A stretch of DNA of 64,000 bases, from positions 4,382,778 to 4,446,777 of the forward strand of contig NZ_KV440950.1 of the NCBI RefSeq assembly GCF_001636405.1, written 5' to 3'. Position 1 is the first letter of the stretch, and every line of letters starts with the position of its first letter. Both the position numbers and the translations under genes were made by a program. This document shows positions 1-9,787 of this stretch, one piece after another. Below the pieces are notes generated by a model. It did not search any database. It worked only from the letters and a program-made list of their open reading frames with translations, and was not told where the DNA came from. The DNA is from Peribacillus frigoritolerans (lineage in GTDB: Bacteria; Bacillota; Bacilli; Bacillales; DSM-1321).

Positions 1-1505
1 AGAAGGGGTGAAAGCAATCGGCATGTGGACTCCAATAATTTCAAACCGAAATTCCGTTTGGAAAACTCATCAATCTCCACTTCCTTGGATACCTTTATAT
101 CTTCCATGTAATCATTCACCAGCTGCTGAGCACTTTCCGTCCGGTAAAGAAATGCATTGACTTCGAAATTCAGGTGAAAGCTTCTCATATCGATATTGGT
201 TGTCCCAATTGATGCCATTTGGTCATCCACTATGATGATTTTACTATGCATAAAGCCTTCATTATATTGAAATATACGAACTCCAGAAGCAAGCAATTCG
301 GGAAAATAAGTTCTCGAAGCATGAAATACGATACGTTTATCGGGGTTCTTCGGGACGAGAAGCCTGACATCCAAACCACTTAAAGCAGCCACCTTCAATG
401 CTTGTAAGATATTGTCATCAGGAACGAAATACGGGGAGGCAATCCAGACGGACTTTTCTGCTGAAGTGATCATCTTAAAAAAAATACTTTTAATGATCGT
501 CCATTCACTATCCGGCCCTCCGCCAATCAATTGAACTCCGCCATATCCGTGATGGTTCGGCATTCCGGGCATGAGGTATTCATCGCTTAAAAAACTATTG
601 TTGGTGCTATAATACCAATCCTGCAGAAATATGAGCTGTAACGTCCTGACCGCTTCCCCCTTTATGATGAGATGCGTATCCCGCCAAGAACCGAATTTCT
701 GGTCTTGTCCCAAATATTCATCCCCTATATTGAGGCCGCCGATGAAACCGACAGAGCCATCTATTACAATTATTTTACGATGGTTGCGAAAGTTGAATTT
801 ATTATTTAATAAAGGGAGATGCAACGGACCAAAGGCCACCATTTCGGCTCCCGCATTCTTCAGTTCATCGATATAAGATCGAGCTAACTTCCAGGAACCA
901 ACCGCATCATAGAGAAAACGGACCTTTACCCCTTCTTTTACTTTTTGTATCAAGATGTCTTTTAGCAGTCCGCCAATGCGGTCATCCCTAACAATATAAT
1001 ATTCTAAATGAATATGATGTCTTGCTTTTTTTAATTCTTCGATGATATTGGAAAATGTCTCCTCACCATTCCGTAAAACCCTGGTTTCGGTCGTAAATGA
1101 TACAGGGCTATTCCCCAGCCTATTTGCAAGAGTGATTAACTGCTGAGGGTGCTCGCCCATTTCCTTAATTCGTTCATTATATCCCGCTTCGCCGTTTATT
1201 TTCACGAAAGTCTGTTTATCCAAAAAGTACTTCTTGCGAAATATCCTATCTTTCCGAAAATTACGGCCAAACAAAAAGTAAAAAATGAAACCGATGAATG
1301 GGAAAGCGCAAAAAATAACAAGCCATGTTATGGTCTGGATGGGATCTCGATTTTCGAGGAAAATGTTGAATCCAATTATCACCAGGAAAATGGTCAAAAT
1401 AAGGCTAGAATAAAAAATCAGCCCGCCATCAACGCCATTTAATAGAAAATGCCAAGTGCTGACCAACATGAGAATAAGCAGACCGATGCCAACTATATTC
1501 TTCAC
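1..1505 (-). CDS. cls: cardiolipin synthase (C-terminal last residues cut by window edge)
   Basis: Transfers a phosphatidyl group between two phosphatidylglycerol molecules to make cardiolipin in the membrane. Read on the minus strand the frame is open from a GTG at 1505 (GGAGGG seven bases ahead) through base 1, giving 501 codons with no stop. Two N-terminal membrane helices (about residues 3-21 and 30-50) and a third stretch ending in a LFGRN motif precede two phospholipase-D signatures: HRKIIVIDG in the middle of the protein and HSKIIIVDD near residue 410. Family members end in RLLSPL or close to it, and the last codons visible here read RLLSPL, so only a residue or two is missing. Next gene downstream cannot be seen. 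The plus-strand frames overlapping it are shadows. Confidence 0.93.
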   Translation of the reverse strand, partial: MKNIVGIGLLILMLVSTWHFLLNGVDGGLIFYSSLILTIFLVIIGFNIFLENRDPIQTITWLVIFCAFPFIGFIFYFLFGRNFRKDRIFRKKYFLDKQTFVKINGEAGYNERIKEMGEHPQQLITLANRLGNSPVSFTTETRVLRNGEETFSNIIEELKKARHHIHLEYYIVRDDRIGGLLKDILIQKVKEGVKVRFLYDAVGSWKLARSYIDELKNAGAEMVAFGPLHLPLLNNKFNFRNHRKIIVIDGSVGFIGGLNIGDEYLGQDQKFGSWRDTHLIIKGEAVRTLQLIFLQDWYYSTNNSFLSDEYLMPGMPNHHGYGGVQLIGGGPDSEWTIIKSIFFKMITSAEKSVWIASPYFVPDDNILQALKVAALSGLDVRLLVPKNPDKRIVFHASRTYFPELLASGVRIFQYNEGFMHSKIIIVDDQMASIGTTNIDMRSFHLNFEVNAFLYRTESAQQLVNDYMEDIKVSKEVEIDEFSKRNFGLKLLESTCRLLSPL

Positions 1506-1554
1506 CTAGACTCCCTCCAATTAACAAACACAGGAACACTAAAAAACCCCCCTT

Positions 1555-1590
1555 AGACGAAAAGGCCGATTTCTACTGAAATCGGCCTCA
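1555..1590 (-). terminator. rho-independent terminator of mecA
   Basis: Perfect 10-bp stem (1563-1572 with 1579-1588, AGGCCGATTT arms) and a 6-base loop, followed on the minus strand by TTTT. It lies between the mecA stop and the cls start, so cls needs its own promoter. Confidence 0.85.
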
Positions 1591-1595
1591 ACAGT

Positions 1596-2264
1596 CTATG
1601 CGAAATATTTATCGACCGTTGTGAATACATCATTTTCGATAACTATCTTTCCGTACTCTTCAAGCATGTGCACCGTTATAGGCGACTCCTGGCTATATTC
1701 CAATAAAAGACTTAGAACATTATCGATTTCTTCCTCATCAATCTCCGCTTCGGAAAATTCGATATAAAGATAATATTTATTCTGATAAACATAAAGTTTA
1801 GTCGTCCAATCATCCAAGCCATGACGTTTGCTTAATGAAATGACATCTTCGAAATCCTCGAAAGTCGTGATGAATTCAATCATGCCATCTTCGAATGTCA
1901 TACCGCTTTCTTCATCTTTACCATGAAAATGTTGATCAAGAAGCGTATCCATCTTGTCTGATACATTCAAATCCCTTAACTTATCATCTGAAAGAGGCAG
2001 CTCGAGTTTCTGACCATCTTTGGCAAGCTGGGCTTTTGTGACCAAAACTTCCAAGCCTTTTTCAAGGGCTTGAACTTGAATCCATAAAGGTCCTTCAATC
2101 ATGAATTCTTCTTCCTGATGCACTTCATCCATCATTTCCCAAAAAAGTTCCTCACTTCGCTCGCGGCTGTACCAAATTTCTTCGCGATCAAAGCCTCTTT
2201 CCTCAATATCTATATAGGAAATATAAAATTTTACTGTATCGTCATTAATGCGTTCGATTTCCAT
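1596..2264 (-). CDS. mecA: adaptor protein MecA
   Basis: Adaptor that brings ComK and other substrates to the ClpC-ClpP protease and so controls competence. The 222-residue product begins MEIERINDDTVKFYISYIDI, the typical substrate-binding N-terminal domain of MecA, followed by an acidic linker around residues 95-125 and a C-terminal ClpC-binding domain. Length agrees with the family (about 218-225). The start has a strong purine-rich ribosome site (AAGGGAGAGGGG). It lies next to spx, as in B. subtilis, but yjbE between them is absent. The 490-base gap upstream holds the spx terminator and otherwise nothing I recognise. Confidence 0.96.
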   Translation of the reverse strand: MEIERINDDTVKFYISYIDIEERGFDREEIWYSRERSEELFWEMMDEVHQEEEFMIEGPLWIQVQALEKGLEVLVTKAQLAKDGQKLELPLSDDKLRDLNVSDKMDTLLDQHFHGKDEESGMTFEDGMIEFITTFEDFEDVISLSKRHGLDDWTTKLYVYQNKYYLYIEFSEAEIDEEEIDNVLSLLLEYSQESPITVHMLEEYGKIVIENDVFTTVDKYFA

Positions 2265-2711
2265 GATTCCCCTCTCCCTTCCTTTCTCATTTTGAAGGGA
2301 TAATAACCCCCAAGCGAAAATTGCTCTTAAAAGCTCTTTACCCGTAAGTGAATACTGTAAATCATGATAGTCATTAAAACAGACTATTTTACATCATTTT
2401 ATGACAAAACCTTGAAGAAGGGAAATAAAAAACATTACTTATCTAAAAAACAATTGTTTGCCTAATATTCCATTCATTCTATAAAAAAATACATCCGCAT
2501 GCAACTATCATAATGCTTTATTAAATTTCACTCTTACTGCCGTCAATGTCATATTATATACATGGCATGATGAGCTGCATTCTTATTTTTTCTTTAAATG
2601 ATGACCGGTTCAAGGGACCTGTTGCAGCTAAGAAACGACCGCTGTCGCCTATCATTCCTGTTATGTTCCCCGTCATTAAGTTAAAAAAATCAGCGGAAAA
2701 TCGGATATGTA

Positions 2712-2747
2712 TAAAGAAAAAGCCCTGCACATTTCCTGGCAGAGCTT
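2712..2747 (-). terminator. terminator of spx
   Basis: Nine-base stem (2720-2728 with 2739-2747, one G-T pair) followed on the minus strand by TTTTTCTTT, just past the spx stop codon. Confidence 0.8.
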
Positions 2748-2758
2748 GAAAGACCTTA

Positions 2759-3154
2759 TTAGTTGACCATACGTTGTGCTTCCCGTAATTGGAAGGTACG
2801 AACTTTACGTGGTAAAAATCGTCTTATCTCATCTTCATTATAACCAACTTGAAGCCGTTTCTCGTCAAGGATAATTGGACGTCTCAACAGTCCAGGATTC
2901 TCCTTGATCAATTTATATAATTCTTGAAGAGGCAGGCTCTCTAAATTTACGTTTAACTTTTGGAAAGTTTTTGACCGTGTTGAAATGATTTCATCGGTTC
3001 CATCTTCTGTCATTCGAAGAATTTCTTTAATCTCATCAATCGTTAACGGTTCTGAAAAAATGTTTCTTTCTTTATATCCAATCTCATGTTCCTCTAACCA
3101 TGCTTTTGCTTTTCTGCATGAAGTACAACTAGGTGATGTATATAATGTTACCAT
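2759..3154 (-). CDS. spx: transcriptional regulator Spx
   Basis: Redox-sensing ArsC-family protein that binds the alpha subunit of RNA polymerase and reprograms transcription during disulfide stress; it is turned over by ClpXP. 131 residues, the standard length. The redox switch C10-x-x-C13 (SPSCTSC) is intact, as is the ArsC-like fold through RPIILDE. The C-terminal end here is REAQRMVN, different from the B. subtilis tail that ClpX recognises. In B. subtilis it is transcribed with yjbC; here yjbC lies 1 kb upstream in the same direction but behind its own terminator and two repeats, so spx must have a separate promoter in 3155-3690. Confidence 0.96.
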   Translation of the reverse strand: MVTLYTSPSCTSCRKAKAWLEEHEIGYKERNIFSEPLTIDEIKEILRMTEDGTDEIISTRSKTFQKLNVNLESLPLQELYKLIKENPGLLRRPIILDEKRLQVGYNEDEIRRFLPRKVRTFQLREAQRMVN

Positions 3155-3697
3155 GCTTACTCACACTCCCTAAATATAGAATCGGTGATCTATGAGGGGA
3201 AATCTACTATTAGTATTCATAAGTACCACTCTAATTTGAAATAATTTTAAATAAGTATTTCATGTTCCTTATTATACACTAATTTTTTTAAAATGAATAC
3301 CCTTTTTGATATTTGAAAAAATCCTTTAAAACTTCCTGTTCAAGCTGTACTATAGCTATTTCATTTTTTTATGTAATACATTAAGACCACATTTTCTAAT
3401 TGAAAAAACATACCTGCCATTCTCATTTAACTCTCAATTCGGCCCACATGATTATTTAATTATCTCGTTATTTTATTTACCCCCAATCCTTGTCAATAAA
3501 CAAGATCATGTTAATATATTTTCTTTAATAAAAAGCAAATTCCTCCTTTTACAAGAAAAACCATTCTTTTAGCACATATATTTCCAAAAGTGAAAAAGGT
3601 AATTCGAAAGAGTCCGCAATAAGGGAGTAATCTACCATCCAAGAAGTTATGGATATTCATTTCCCTGCAGAATATGCCAATAAAATACAGTTAGTCT

Positions 3698-3835
3698 TCA
3701 GTCTAAAAAACGATCCAGTTGATTCCAGAAATCCGCTCCCTTTCCGCCGACTGTCTGCCAAGCCTCCTCGACGCTAGCGTCTGCGGGGTCTTTACTAGCC
3801 AGCATCTCGGCAGGAGTGTCGCATATTTCTTCCAT
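3698..3835 (-). other. 45-codon open frame within repeat copy A1 (doubtful gene)
   Basis: ATG at 3835, TGA at 3698-3700. The frame reads MEEICDTPAEMLASKD and on to FWNQLDRFLD. The neighbouring copy A2 (3929-4037) keeps the same frame, and four of the eight codon differences in the shared core are silent third-position changes (ACT/ACA, CCC/CCT, GTC/GTA, GCT/GCA). No proper ribosome site stands before the ATG. It is more probably part of a dispersed non-coding repeat than a gene, but the substitution pattern deserves a check. Confidence 0.25.
3715..3823. repeat. intergenic palindromic repeat, type A copy 1
   Basis: 109-bp unit nearly identical (about 88 %, no indels, counted by eye) to the unit at 3929-4037. 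Read on the minus strand its GC-rich core (CCCCGCAGACGC, GGCGGAAAGGGAGCGG, AATCAAC) resembles the repeats at 17892-18009 and 23920-24040, so all four appear to belong to one dispersed family. Confidence 0.8.
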
Positions 3836-3928
3836 CCTTTAAGGATTACAGTAAAAACATCAAGGATCACCTAGTCTTAAATTTGATTCGGGTGAGTCTT
3901 GCCTACAGTTTTTTCTTAAAATTTCGTT

Positions 3929-4037
3929 CCAGTTGATTCCAGATACCCGCTCCCTTTCCGCCGACTGTCTGCCATGCCTCCTCTACGCAAGCGTCTGCAG
4001 GGTCTCGACTAGCCAGCATCTCGGCAGGTGTGTCGCA
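3929..4037. repeat. intergenic palindromic repeat, type A copy 2
   Basis: Second copy in the same orientation, 105 bp after copy 1. An open frame of 69 codons that crosses it (3903-4112, minus strand) starts in unrelated sequence without a ribosome site and I do not call it as a gene. Confidence 0.8.
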
Positions 4038-4126
4038 AATTCTCAATATATTGGAGGTTACATCCAATATGACTTTATTGAATATTAACCAAATTATCCT
4101 TTTAAAAAACATGATCTCGACAAACT

Positions 4127-4157
4127 AAAAAGGGCCGGTTAACAACCGGCCCTTTTT
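4127..4157 (-). terminator. terminator of yjbC
   Basis: Strong stem AGGGCCGGTT (4131-4140) with its complement 4144-4153, loop AAC, flanked by A and T runs. It separates yjbC from spx. Confidence 0.88.
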
Positions 4158-4159
4158 AC

Positions 4160-4741
4160 TCAAACTTCCATCTCTTTAAAAATATCGGCTTCCTGACCTG
4201 CATTCAAGCTAAGTACATCATCTACATCTTGATAAGATTTCCCATAAAGATCATCATCTTTGTAAGTATGGATTTCAGAATAAATCTCTTTCATGAAATC
4301 AAATACATCTTCTTCATCAATAGATGGATTTGCCGGCCAATACAAGATTTCCATAGGCGTATTCTCCTTGGTGGCAAGCGATTTTCTGCTGTAGGAAATC
4401 GAAGAGGCGTGCTTGAATCCTTCCCTTTTATAAAATTTCAGCCTTTTAAATGTATCATCATCATTTTCTTGTACTGGTTCTACTTCCAGCAAGATCGTTT
4501 TCTGCTTTTTTTGCAATTTTTGAATTAATTTCCTACCAAGTCCCTGCCCCCTTGATTTCTTTGATACGAAAAGGTAATCAACGAATATAAACTCGTCCCC
4601 TTCCACATATAATAAAACATGGTCGGGACCTTCATCTTTTTTATATATTTCCTGCTTATCTTCTAAAAGAACTTCTATGTGTTCTTTTGACTTCATTTCT
4701 TCAATAGGGAAATACTGGTTTAGCTTTTCATACCAATTCAT
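4160..4741 (-). CDS. yjbC: GNAT-family acetyltransferase YjbC
   Basis: Predicted N-acetyltransferase of unknown substrate; B. subtilis YjbC is a stress-related protein encoded upstream of spx. 193 residues, matching the family. The acetyl-CoA loop is visible as SRGQGLGRKLI (about residues 63-73) after the beta strand DYLFVSK, and a KFYKREGF motif follows. The C-terminal third (ILYWPANPS onward) is an acidic extension typical for YjbC. ATG at 4741 has GAGGAG eight bases ahead. Unlike B. subtilis it is not directly followed by spx. Confidence 0.9.
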   Translation of the reverse strand: MNWYEKLNQYFPIEEMKSKEHIEVLLEDKQEIYKKDEGPDHVLLYVEGDEFIFVDYLFVSKKSRGQGLGRKLIQKLQKKQKTILLEVEPVQENDDDTFKRLKFYKREGFKHASSISYSRKSLATKENTPMEILYWPANPSIDEEDVFDFMKEIYSEIHTYKDDDLYGKSYQDVDDVLSLNAGQEADIFKEMEV

Positions 4742-4837
4742 AATTTAATCTCCTCATTTGCTAGTTTATACTTTCCAGATTTTTTCTTATCCACTACAAT
4801 GGAACTTGAATAGCTTGAAAATATTAGGAGGGTTTTG

Positions 4838-5026
4838 ATGATCAGCTACTTTTTGGACTTTTTTTTAGTCGCCGCTTGCGTTATTGGCATTACGGCTGTG
4901 AATGGCGTTGTGACGAATGGCATCGGCGAAAAATGGTTTGGCGGGAAACGTCACTCTCATATTTTCGATCAATCGAAACGAATTCAGTCAGGGTGGAGTC
5001 AAGTTGGCGGGAATAAAAAGCGGTAA
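4838..5026 (+). CDS. small membrane protein of unknown function
   Basis: 62 residues with one N-terminal hydrophobic helix (about residues 3-24, FLDFFLVAACVIGITAV) and a basic hydrophilic tail ending GGNKKR. AGGAGGG at 4826-4832 stands five bases before the ATG at 4838; an in-frame TTG three bases earlier is less likely. Followed directly by a good bidirectional terminator. I do not recognise the family; it appears to be a genuine single gene divergent from yjbC. Confidence 0.65.
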   Translation: MISYFLDFFLVAACVIGITAVNGVVTNGIGEKWFGGKRHSHIFDQSKRIQSGWSQVGGNKKR

Positions 5027-5035
5027 TTCAGAGAG

Positions 5036-5075
5036 AATTTGGATGACCGGAAGGAACTTCCTAGGTCATCCTTTT
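5036..5075. terminator. bidirectional terminator between two convergent genes
   Basis: GGATGACC and GGTCATCC arms around a small internal GGAA/TTCC hairpin, followed by T7 on the plus strand. Serves the small membrane protein and the convergent gene ending at 5078. Confidence 0.8.
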
Positions 5076-5077
5076 TT

Positions 5078-6256
5078 TCATGGGGTATAGTCTACTCCCT
5101 TTGTATATCGATTTGCTGCATTCCACAATAAGTATTCATCAATACCATTATCATTCAATGCTTTTATTTGGGCTTCCACTTCTTCCTTACCATACCTTTG
5201 GTAATTACCATCACCTAAATATGAGGCAGTAAAATCTTGCAGCCAAGGCCTTGAAGTAGGTGGTGTTTTTAATTCCTTCAGCTTCCCGTTCTCCAATTTC
5301 GCATATTCCTTAACGAGATTATAAGGCTCCAAATCAGGCTTTTCGATACCAAAATAAGATGTCCAGTGGCTCGGATAGATCATCGAGGAAATTACATCAA
5401 CATTCTCAGAGATTTTTGTGAAGTTTTGCCCAATTCCGGGAGCTTCAGGCAATGTAGCAGCATATCCAAAAATATCCACCGAAACTTCGACATCGTATGG
5501 CTCCAGTTGCTTCCTCGCATAACTTACGAAATCCGTAACTGCCTGAACCCTTTTGGCTGTATGACTCATTTTCGCTTCATCATATTCACCGACATCATAT
5601 TTCAAATCATCTTCTTTATTTTCGAATCCTTCGGGAAAACGGACATAGTCAAATTGAATTTCTTTAAAACCCATCTTTGCCGCTTCAATGGCAATACCGA
5701 CATTATAATCCCACACCTCTTTTAAGAATGGGTTAACGAAGGCTTCCCCTCGACCATTCTTCCATACCTTTTCACCATCTAAAAAAGACAACTCAGGTTT
5801 CTCTTTGGCCAAAAGGGAGTCTTTAAAGACGACAACCCTTGCAATCGGATAAATCTGTTTATCCTCAAATTTTTTCAGCATTGCCTTTGGGTTTTTTATG
5901 TAGTCTTTACCAATCCCAGCATATGGAGAGTCGGGATCTTCCGTTTTATACGTTACGTTCCCCTTGTCATCCTTAATGTCAATGACCATCGCATTCAAAT
6001 CGGTTTCATCTACATATTTGATAAGTTCATTCAGTTTATTGCCACCCGCAGCAGGCCCTGTCACATATATTCCGCGTACAGCATCCGGATAGTCGAATTT
6101 CAACCCCGAATCAAAAACAAAACGCGGTACGCTCGCAGGCAATTCTTTATTTTCTAATGCTACCTGCCTGGTTTCGTTCATGCCTTGCGCATGAACTGGC
6201 GGTTGAATCAGGAATATGCACATACCTGTCATCAACCATTTACACATTGGTTTCAT
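5078..6256 (-). CDS. secreted putative glycoside hydrolase (DUF4015)
   Basis: Predicted exported TIM-barrel protein of the putative glycoside hydrolase DUF4015 family, probably acting on a cell-wall or extracellular sugar polymer; no substrate is known to me. 392 residues. A signal peptide covers about residues 1-23 (basic start MKPMCKWLM, hydrophobic core, VHAQ cleavage region). Family landmarks follow in order: VRGIYVTGPAAGG, AMVIDIKDDKGNVTY, FDYVRFPEGF, VSVDIFGYAA and MIYPSHW. The FDYVRFP and DIFGY segments hold the likely catalytic acidic residues. Start chosen at the eighth codon of the open frame because GGGGTGGAG lies just before it. Single gene. Confidence 0.85.
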   Translation of the reverse strand: MKPMCKWLMTGMCIFLIQPPVHAQGMNETRQVALENKELPASVPRFVFDSGLKFDYPDAVRGIYVTGPAAGGNKLNELIKYVDETDLNAMVIDIKDDKGNVTYKTEDPDSPYAGIGKDYIKNPKAMLKKFEDKQIYPIARVVVFKDSLLAKEKPELSFLDGEKVWKNGRGEAFVNPFLKEVWDYNVGIAIEAAKMGFKEIQFDYVRFPEGFENKEDDLKYDVGEYDEAKMSHTAKRVQAVTDFVSYARKQLEPYDVEVSVDIFGYAATLPEAPGIGQNFTKISENVDVISSMIYPSHWTSYFGIEKPDLEPYNLVKEYAKLENGKLKELKTPPTSRPWLQDFTASYLGDGNYQRYGKEEVEAQIKALNDNGIDEYLLWNAANRYTKGVDYTP

Positions 6257-6504
6257 TTTCTCCACCCCATTCGCCATCAGTCATCAATATTCAACAAATA
6301 TAATAAACCCCTTTCTTTAATACCACAAACAATTAACTTTACTCCTATATATGATAAATAATTAAAAAAACTGCTTTACAAATTTTCAGCTTAAGAATAC
6401 GTTCACAATCCTGTATTCCCTTGTGAGTATCCTTCCCTAAAATGGTCTGCTCATTGTGATATATGTTAAACGGTTTGATTTTCCTTGAAGCCTTCATTTC
6501 TTCC

Positions 6505-6560
6505 ATGTCAAAAAAAAGAAACGGAAAATCCTTTCTATTGGCTTGATTTCCGTTTCGATT
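6505..6560 (-). terminator. strong terminator-like hairpin on the minus strand without an obvious gene
   Basis: GAAACGGAAA arms around a roughly 15-base loop, followed on the minus strand by T8. No convincing gene ends here. It lies 250 bases upstream of the secreted hydrolase start and 230 bases upstream of trpS, so it may end a small RNA or act as a leader attenuator. The gap 6257-6792 otherwise shows no gene. Confidence 0.6.
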
Positions 6561-6789
6561 ATACATTTAATATGAATAAATGCTAAAATACAGTATAGTG
6601 GACATTTCGTATTCTCAAAATGGCATCGATACAGGACAAAACGGCCCTCCACAAGATTCAAATGAGCGTTTCCCCACAAAGGAACATGCACATTTCTTTC
6701 AAAGAATGTGGATTCATTTTCTATTTATCCTTACAATAATGAAGAACGAATATCCATTTATCAATAAACGTATTTAGAGGAGTGACTAG

Positions 6790-7779
<990 letters not shown>

Positions 7780-7797
7780 AGGAAGACAATCCTTATC

Positions 7798-7855
7798 GTC
7801 TCAGTGTGTAAACAAAAAGGTTTCGGAATGGTATCATTCCGAAACCTTTTGTTTG
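7798..7855 (+). terminator. terminator of trpS, carrying a CTCAG-type repeat end
   Basis: Sixteen-base stem 7815-7830 with 7835-7850 (GGTTTCGGAAT arms), loop GTAT, then TTTGTTT. The hairpin and its left flank (GTCTCAGTGTGTAAACA) are closely related to hairpins at 18360-18411 and 24309-24360 in the opposite orientation. Confidence 0.88.
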
Positions 7856-7944
7856 TTTGGAGAAATTAACTTCTCTTGATTCTTTCTCACATTTTCACCA
7901 AATATGTCACTCCTCCGCGGGCTCAGGCAAATTTTCAATTGTAC

Positions 7945-7996
7945 ATAAAAAACTGTAGACAGATTCGATTTTCATCAAGTCTGTCTACAGTCTGAG
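7945..7996 (-). terminator. terminator of yjbA
   Basis: Twelve-base perfect stem 7952-7963 with 7980-7991 (ACTGTAGACAGA) followed on the minus strand by T6. Its outer edge CTCAGACTGTA (minus strand) is identical to the left end of the element at 17873. Confidence 0.85.
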
Positions 7997-8025
7997 ACTT
8001 ATCCTCAACGGATCGTCTTTTTTGT

Positions 8026-8784
8026 TCATAAAATCGATGGGCTATCGCCAGCCTCCACTTGCCAAAGCTTTTCAAAAAAAGGCTGCCCCTTCACAAGGTT
8101 TTCACAAAGTTGAAGGTGCTTCTCTGACCAGCCTTCCTTCATTTCTTCATATAACTCAAGCCAAGCTATCTGAAAATCCATTTCTTGAATGCTTTCATAT
8201 TTCTCAGGGGCCCATTCTGTGTACCAATAACGGATTTCAGCAGTGTTTTTCGCCGTGAATAATTGGTCCATGGCCATGAATAGCAATTGCTTAAGCTGTC
8301 TTTCTTTTCTTGTCAAACCGTTCATGAATAAGGGAGACGGCGACAAAATATGATATTCTTTCTCAGATGTAGGTTTTTCAGTAAAGGTGTAATCCATCTC
8401 ATCATGGTTTTCTATCATGTCATAAACAATTTGTTCCTGCCGGGGAATTATTCTGCTTTTCCTAATCGGAATATGATAACCTATCGTATCAACAGCTAAA
8501 ATTCCATTTCCGTCAGTCACGATAAAACAATAGTCAAGCTGAATTCGCTCATGATTTTTCCTTGCATATGCTTTTTGATAAACATCATTCAGCAATGGCT
8601 TAGGTAATTCTGACAAGTCGTTTTCTATGTAGTGGAACAATGTTGATGACACTTTCAACAAAGGAACTTGATCTAGTAGTTCGATCCCGTCATCTTTCCT
8701 CCATTCATGAAAATGACAAATATTATAGCCGTTTTCTTCTCCTTCAAACCAGTTAACCCATACATCATGAAGATATAGCATCAT
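8026..8784 (-). CDS. yjbA: DUF3603 family protein YjbA
   Basis: 252 residues; full-length match by position and sequence character to YjbA (UPF0736/DUF3603), a cytosolic Bacillaceae protein of unknown function. No membrane segment, signal or enzyme motif is visible; it is rich in aromatic and acidic residues. Two consecutive ATG codons follow GTGAGGG, so the start may be one codon later. Neighbours trpS and yjaZ/fabF are the same as in B. subtilis, where the app oligopeptide transporter genes lie between; those are missing here. Confidence 0.88.
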   Translation of the reverse strand: MMLYLHDVWVNWFEGEENGYNICHFHEWRKDDGIELLDQVPLLKVSSTLFHYIENDLSELPKPLLNDVYQKAYARKNHERIQLDYCFIVTDGNGILAVDTIGYHIPIRKSRIIPRQEQIVYDMIENHDEMDYTFTEKPTSEKEYHILSPSPLFMNGLTRKERQLKQLLFMAMDQLFTAKNTAEIRYWYTEWAPEKYESIQEMDFQIAWLELYEEMKEGWSEKHLQLCENLVKGQPFFEKLWQVEAGDSPSIL

Positions 8785-8895
8785 TCATCCCTCACTTAAA
8801 CAAATTTCTGTTTGTCAATCAGTATAGGCAGGAACCATACAATTTATTCCTATTCTAGAAAACAGATTAAGAAAAAAAGAACGTATATAATAGCT

Positions 8896-9660
8896 CTATT
8901 TTGATAAGAATTCTTCAGATTGAATAATGAATGATCTTTTCACGGAGAGTTTTTCAAAATTTTTCACCAGGTAATAGCCACTACAGTATCCAAGCATATA
9001 TGGATATCCTTTCGTCCCAAGCAGAAGTACATCATGAAGAGGATCTGTACGTTTTATCGTGTGCTTTTCCTCTAAATGCTTTCTCCAATATTCTCGTAGT
9101 TTATCTTCCTGATATAACTTAGTCCAATTCGCTAAATATTTTGTTCCTAAATATTTTCCCACCGTTCTTTCCGCCAGTCCTTCCATGATCATCGTATCAA
9201 GGAGAGTGAATTCTTTTTGGTCCTTTTTCAAATGATGCAGACGGCAAACATGATGGTATTCATGAATCAACAGGGCCTCCATTTCCTTTTCGGCTATCCC
9301 CTTTCCGTAAAAAAGGAATAGTTTATCTTTAAAGGCCAACCCTGACTTCGTTTCAACTTTTTTATTCCATATCCCTGTAGACATGAGCGGGAAAATATAT
9401 ATGGGAACATCTGGCCCTCCCCATAGCTTCCTATAAGCTGTAAACAAGCTTTGTGTTTTTTCCCATACATCGTTTTCCTGTAAGTCTTCCCATGTGAGTT
9501 TTGTTTTTTGATTCGGCGAATACATGCCATGCTTCAATAAATGATGATAAATCATTTCAGCATCAAGGGTATCGTTGAAAGTGCTTTTAAGTCTTTCCAT
9601 CATCTGGATCGGCCGGTTGAAATCCTTCCTCATCCATTCATTGGTTGAAATGACTCCCAT
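8896..9660 (-). CDS. yjaZ: DUF2268 family putative zinc peptidase YjaZ
   Basis: Predicted zinc-dependent protease of unknown substrate. 254 residues. A HEYHH motif (HExxH type, about residue 134 in ALLIHEYHHVCR) followed some 30 residues later by EGLAER gives the three expected metal ligands, the DUF2268 pattern. Length agrees with B. subtilis YjaZ (about 260). I start at ATG 9660 with GGAGG eleven bases upstream; the GTG four codons earlier overlaps that site. Upstream of it, in the same direction, lies fabF with its own terminator. Confidence 0.86.
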   Translation of the reverse strand: MGVISTNEWMRKDFNRPIQMMERLKSTFNDTLDAEMIYHHLLKHGMYSPNQKTKLTWEDLQENDVWEKTQSLFTAYRKLWGGPDVPIYIFPLMSTGIWNKKVETKSGLAFKDKLFLFYGKGIAEKEMEALLIHEYHHVCRLHHLKKDQKEFTLLDTMIMEGLAERTVGKYLGTKYLANWTKLYQEDKLREYWRKHLEEKHTIKRTDPLHDVLLLGTKGYPYMLGYCSGYYLVKNFEKLSVKRSFIIQSEEFLSK

Positions 9661-9743
9661 TTCCCCATACACCTCCGCTTCTATTGACTATCGTATGATT
9701 TAATGAAGGCGGATGACACAATATATCCCTTTTCACTTCAACC

Positions 9744-9782
9744 TAAAAAAGAGCAGATCCCAAAATGATCTGCTCTTCATTC
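9744..9782 (-). terminator. terminator of fabH-fabF
   Basis: Ten-base stem AGAGCAGATC (9750-9759 with 9767-9776) and T6 on the minus strand, six bases after the fabF stop. Confidence 0.88.
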
Positions 9783-9787
9783 AAAAC

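Noticed and set aside
631-1442. Open frames of 81 and 97 codons on the plus strand
   Set aside because: They lie wholly opposite the cardiolipin synthase gene, have no ribosome sites and no protein-like features.
2546-2749. 67-codon plus-strand frame between mecA and spx
   Set aside because: No ribosome site; it reads through the spx terminator hairpin.
3903-4112. 69-codon minus-strand frame over repeat copy A2
   Set aside because: Its first 24 codons are AT-rich unrelated sequence starting right after the yjbC terminator without a ribosome site; the remainder is the dispersed repeat.
6345-6777. Three 65-73 codon frames on both strands upstream of trpS
   Set aside because: No ribosome sites, composition unlike the neighbours, and they cross a strong hairpin. 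The region may make an RNA but not these proteins.
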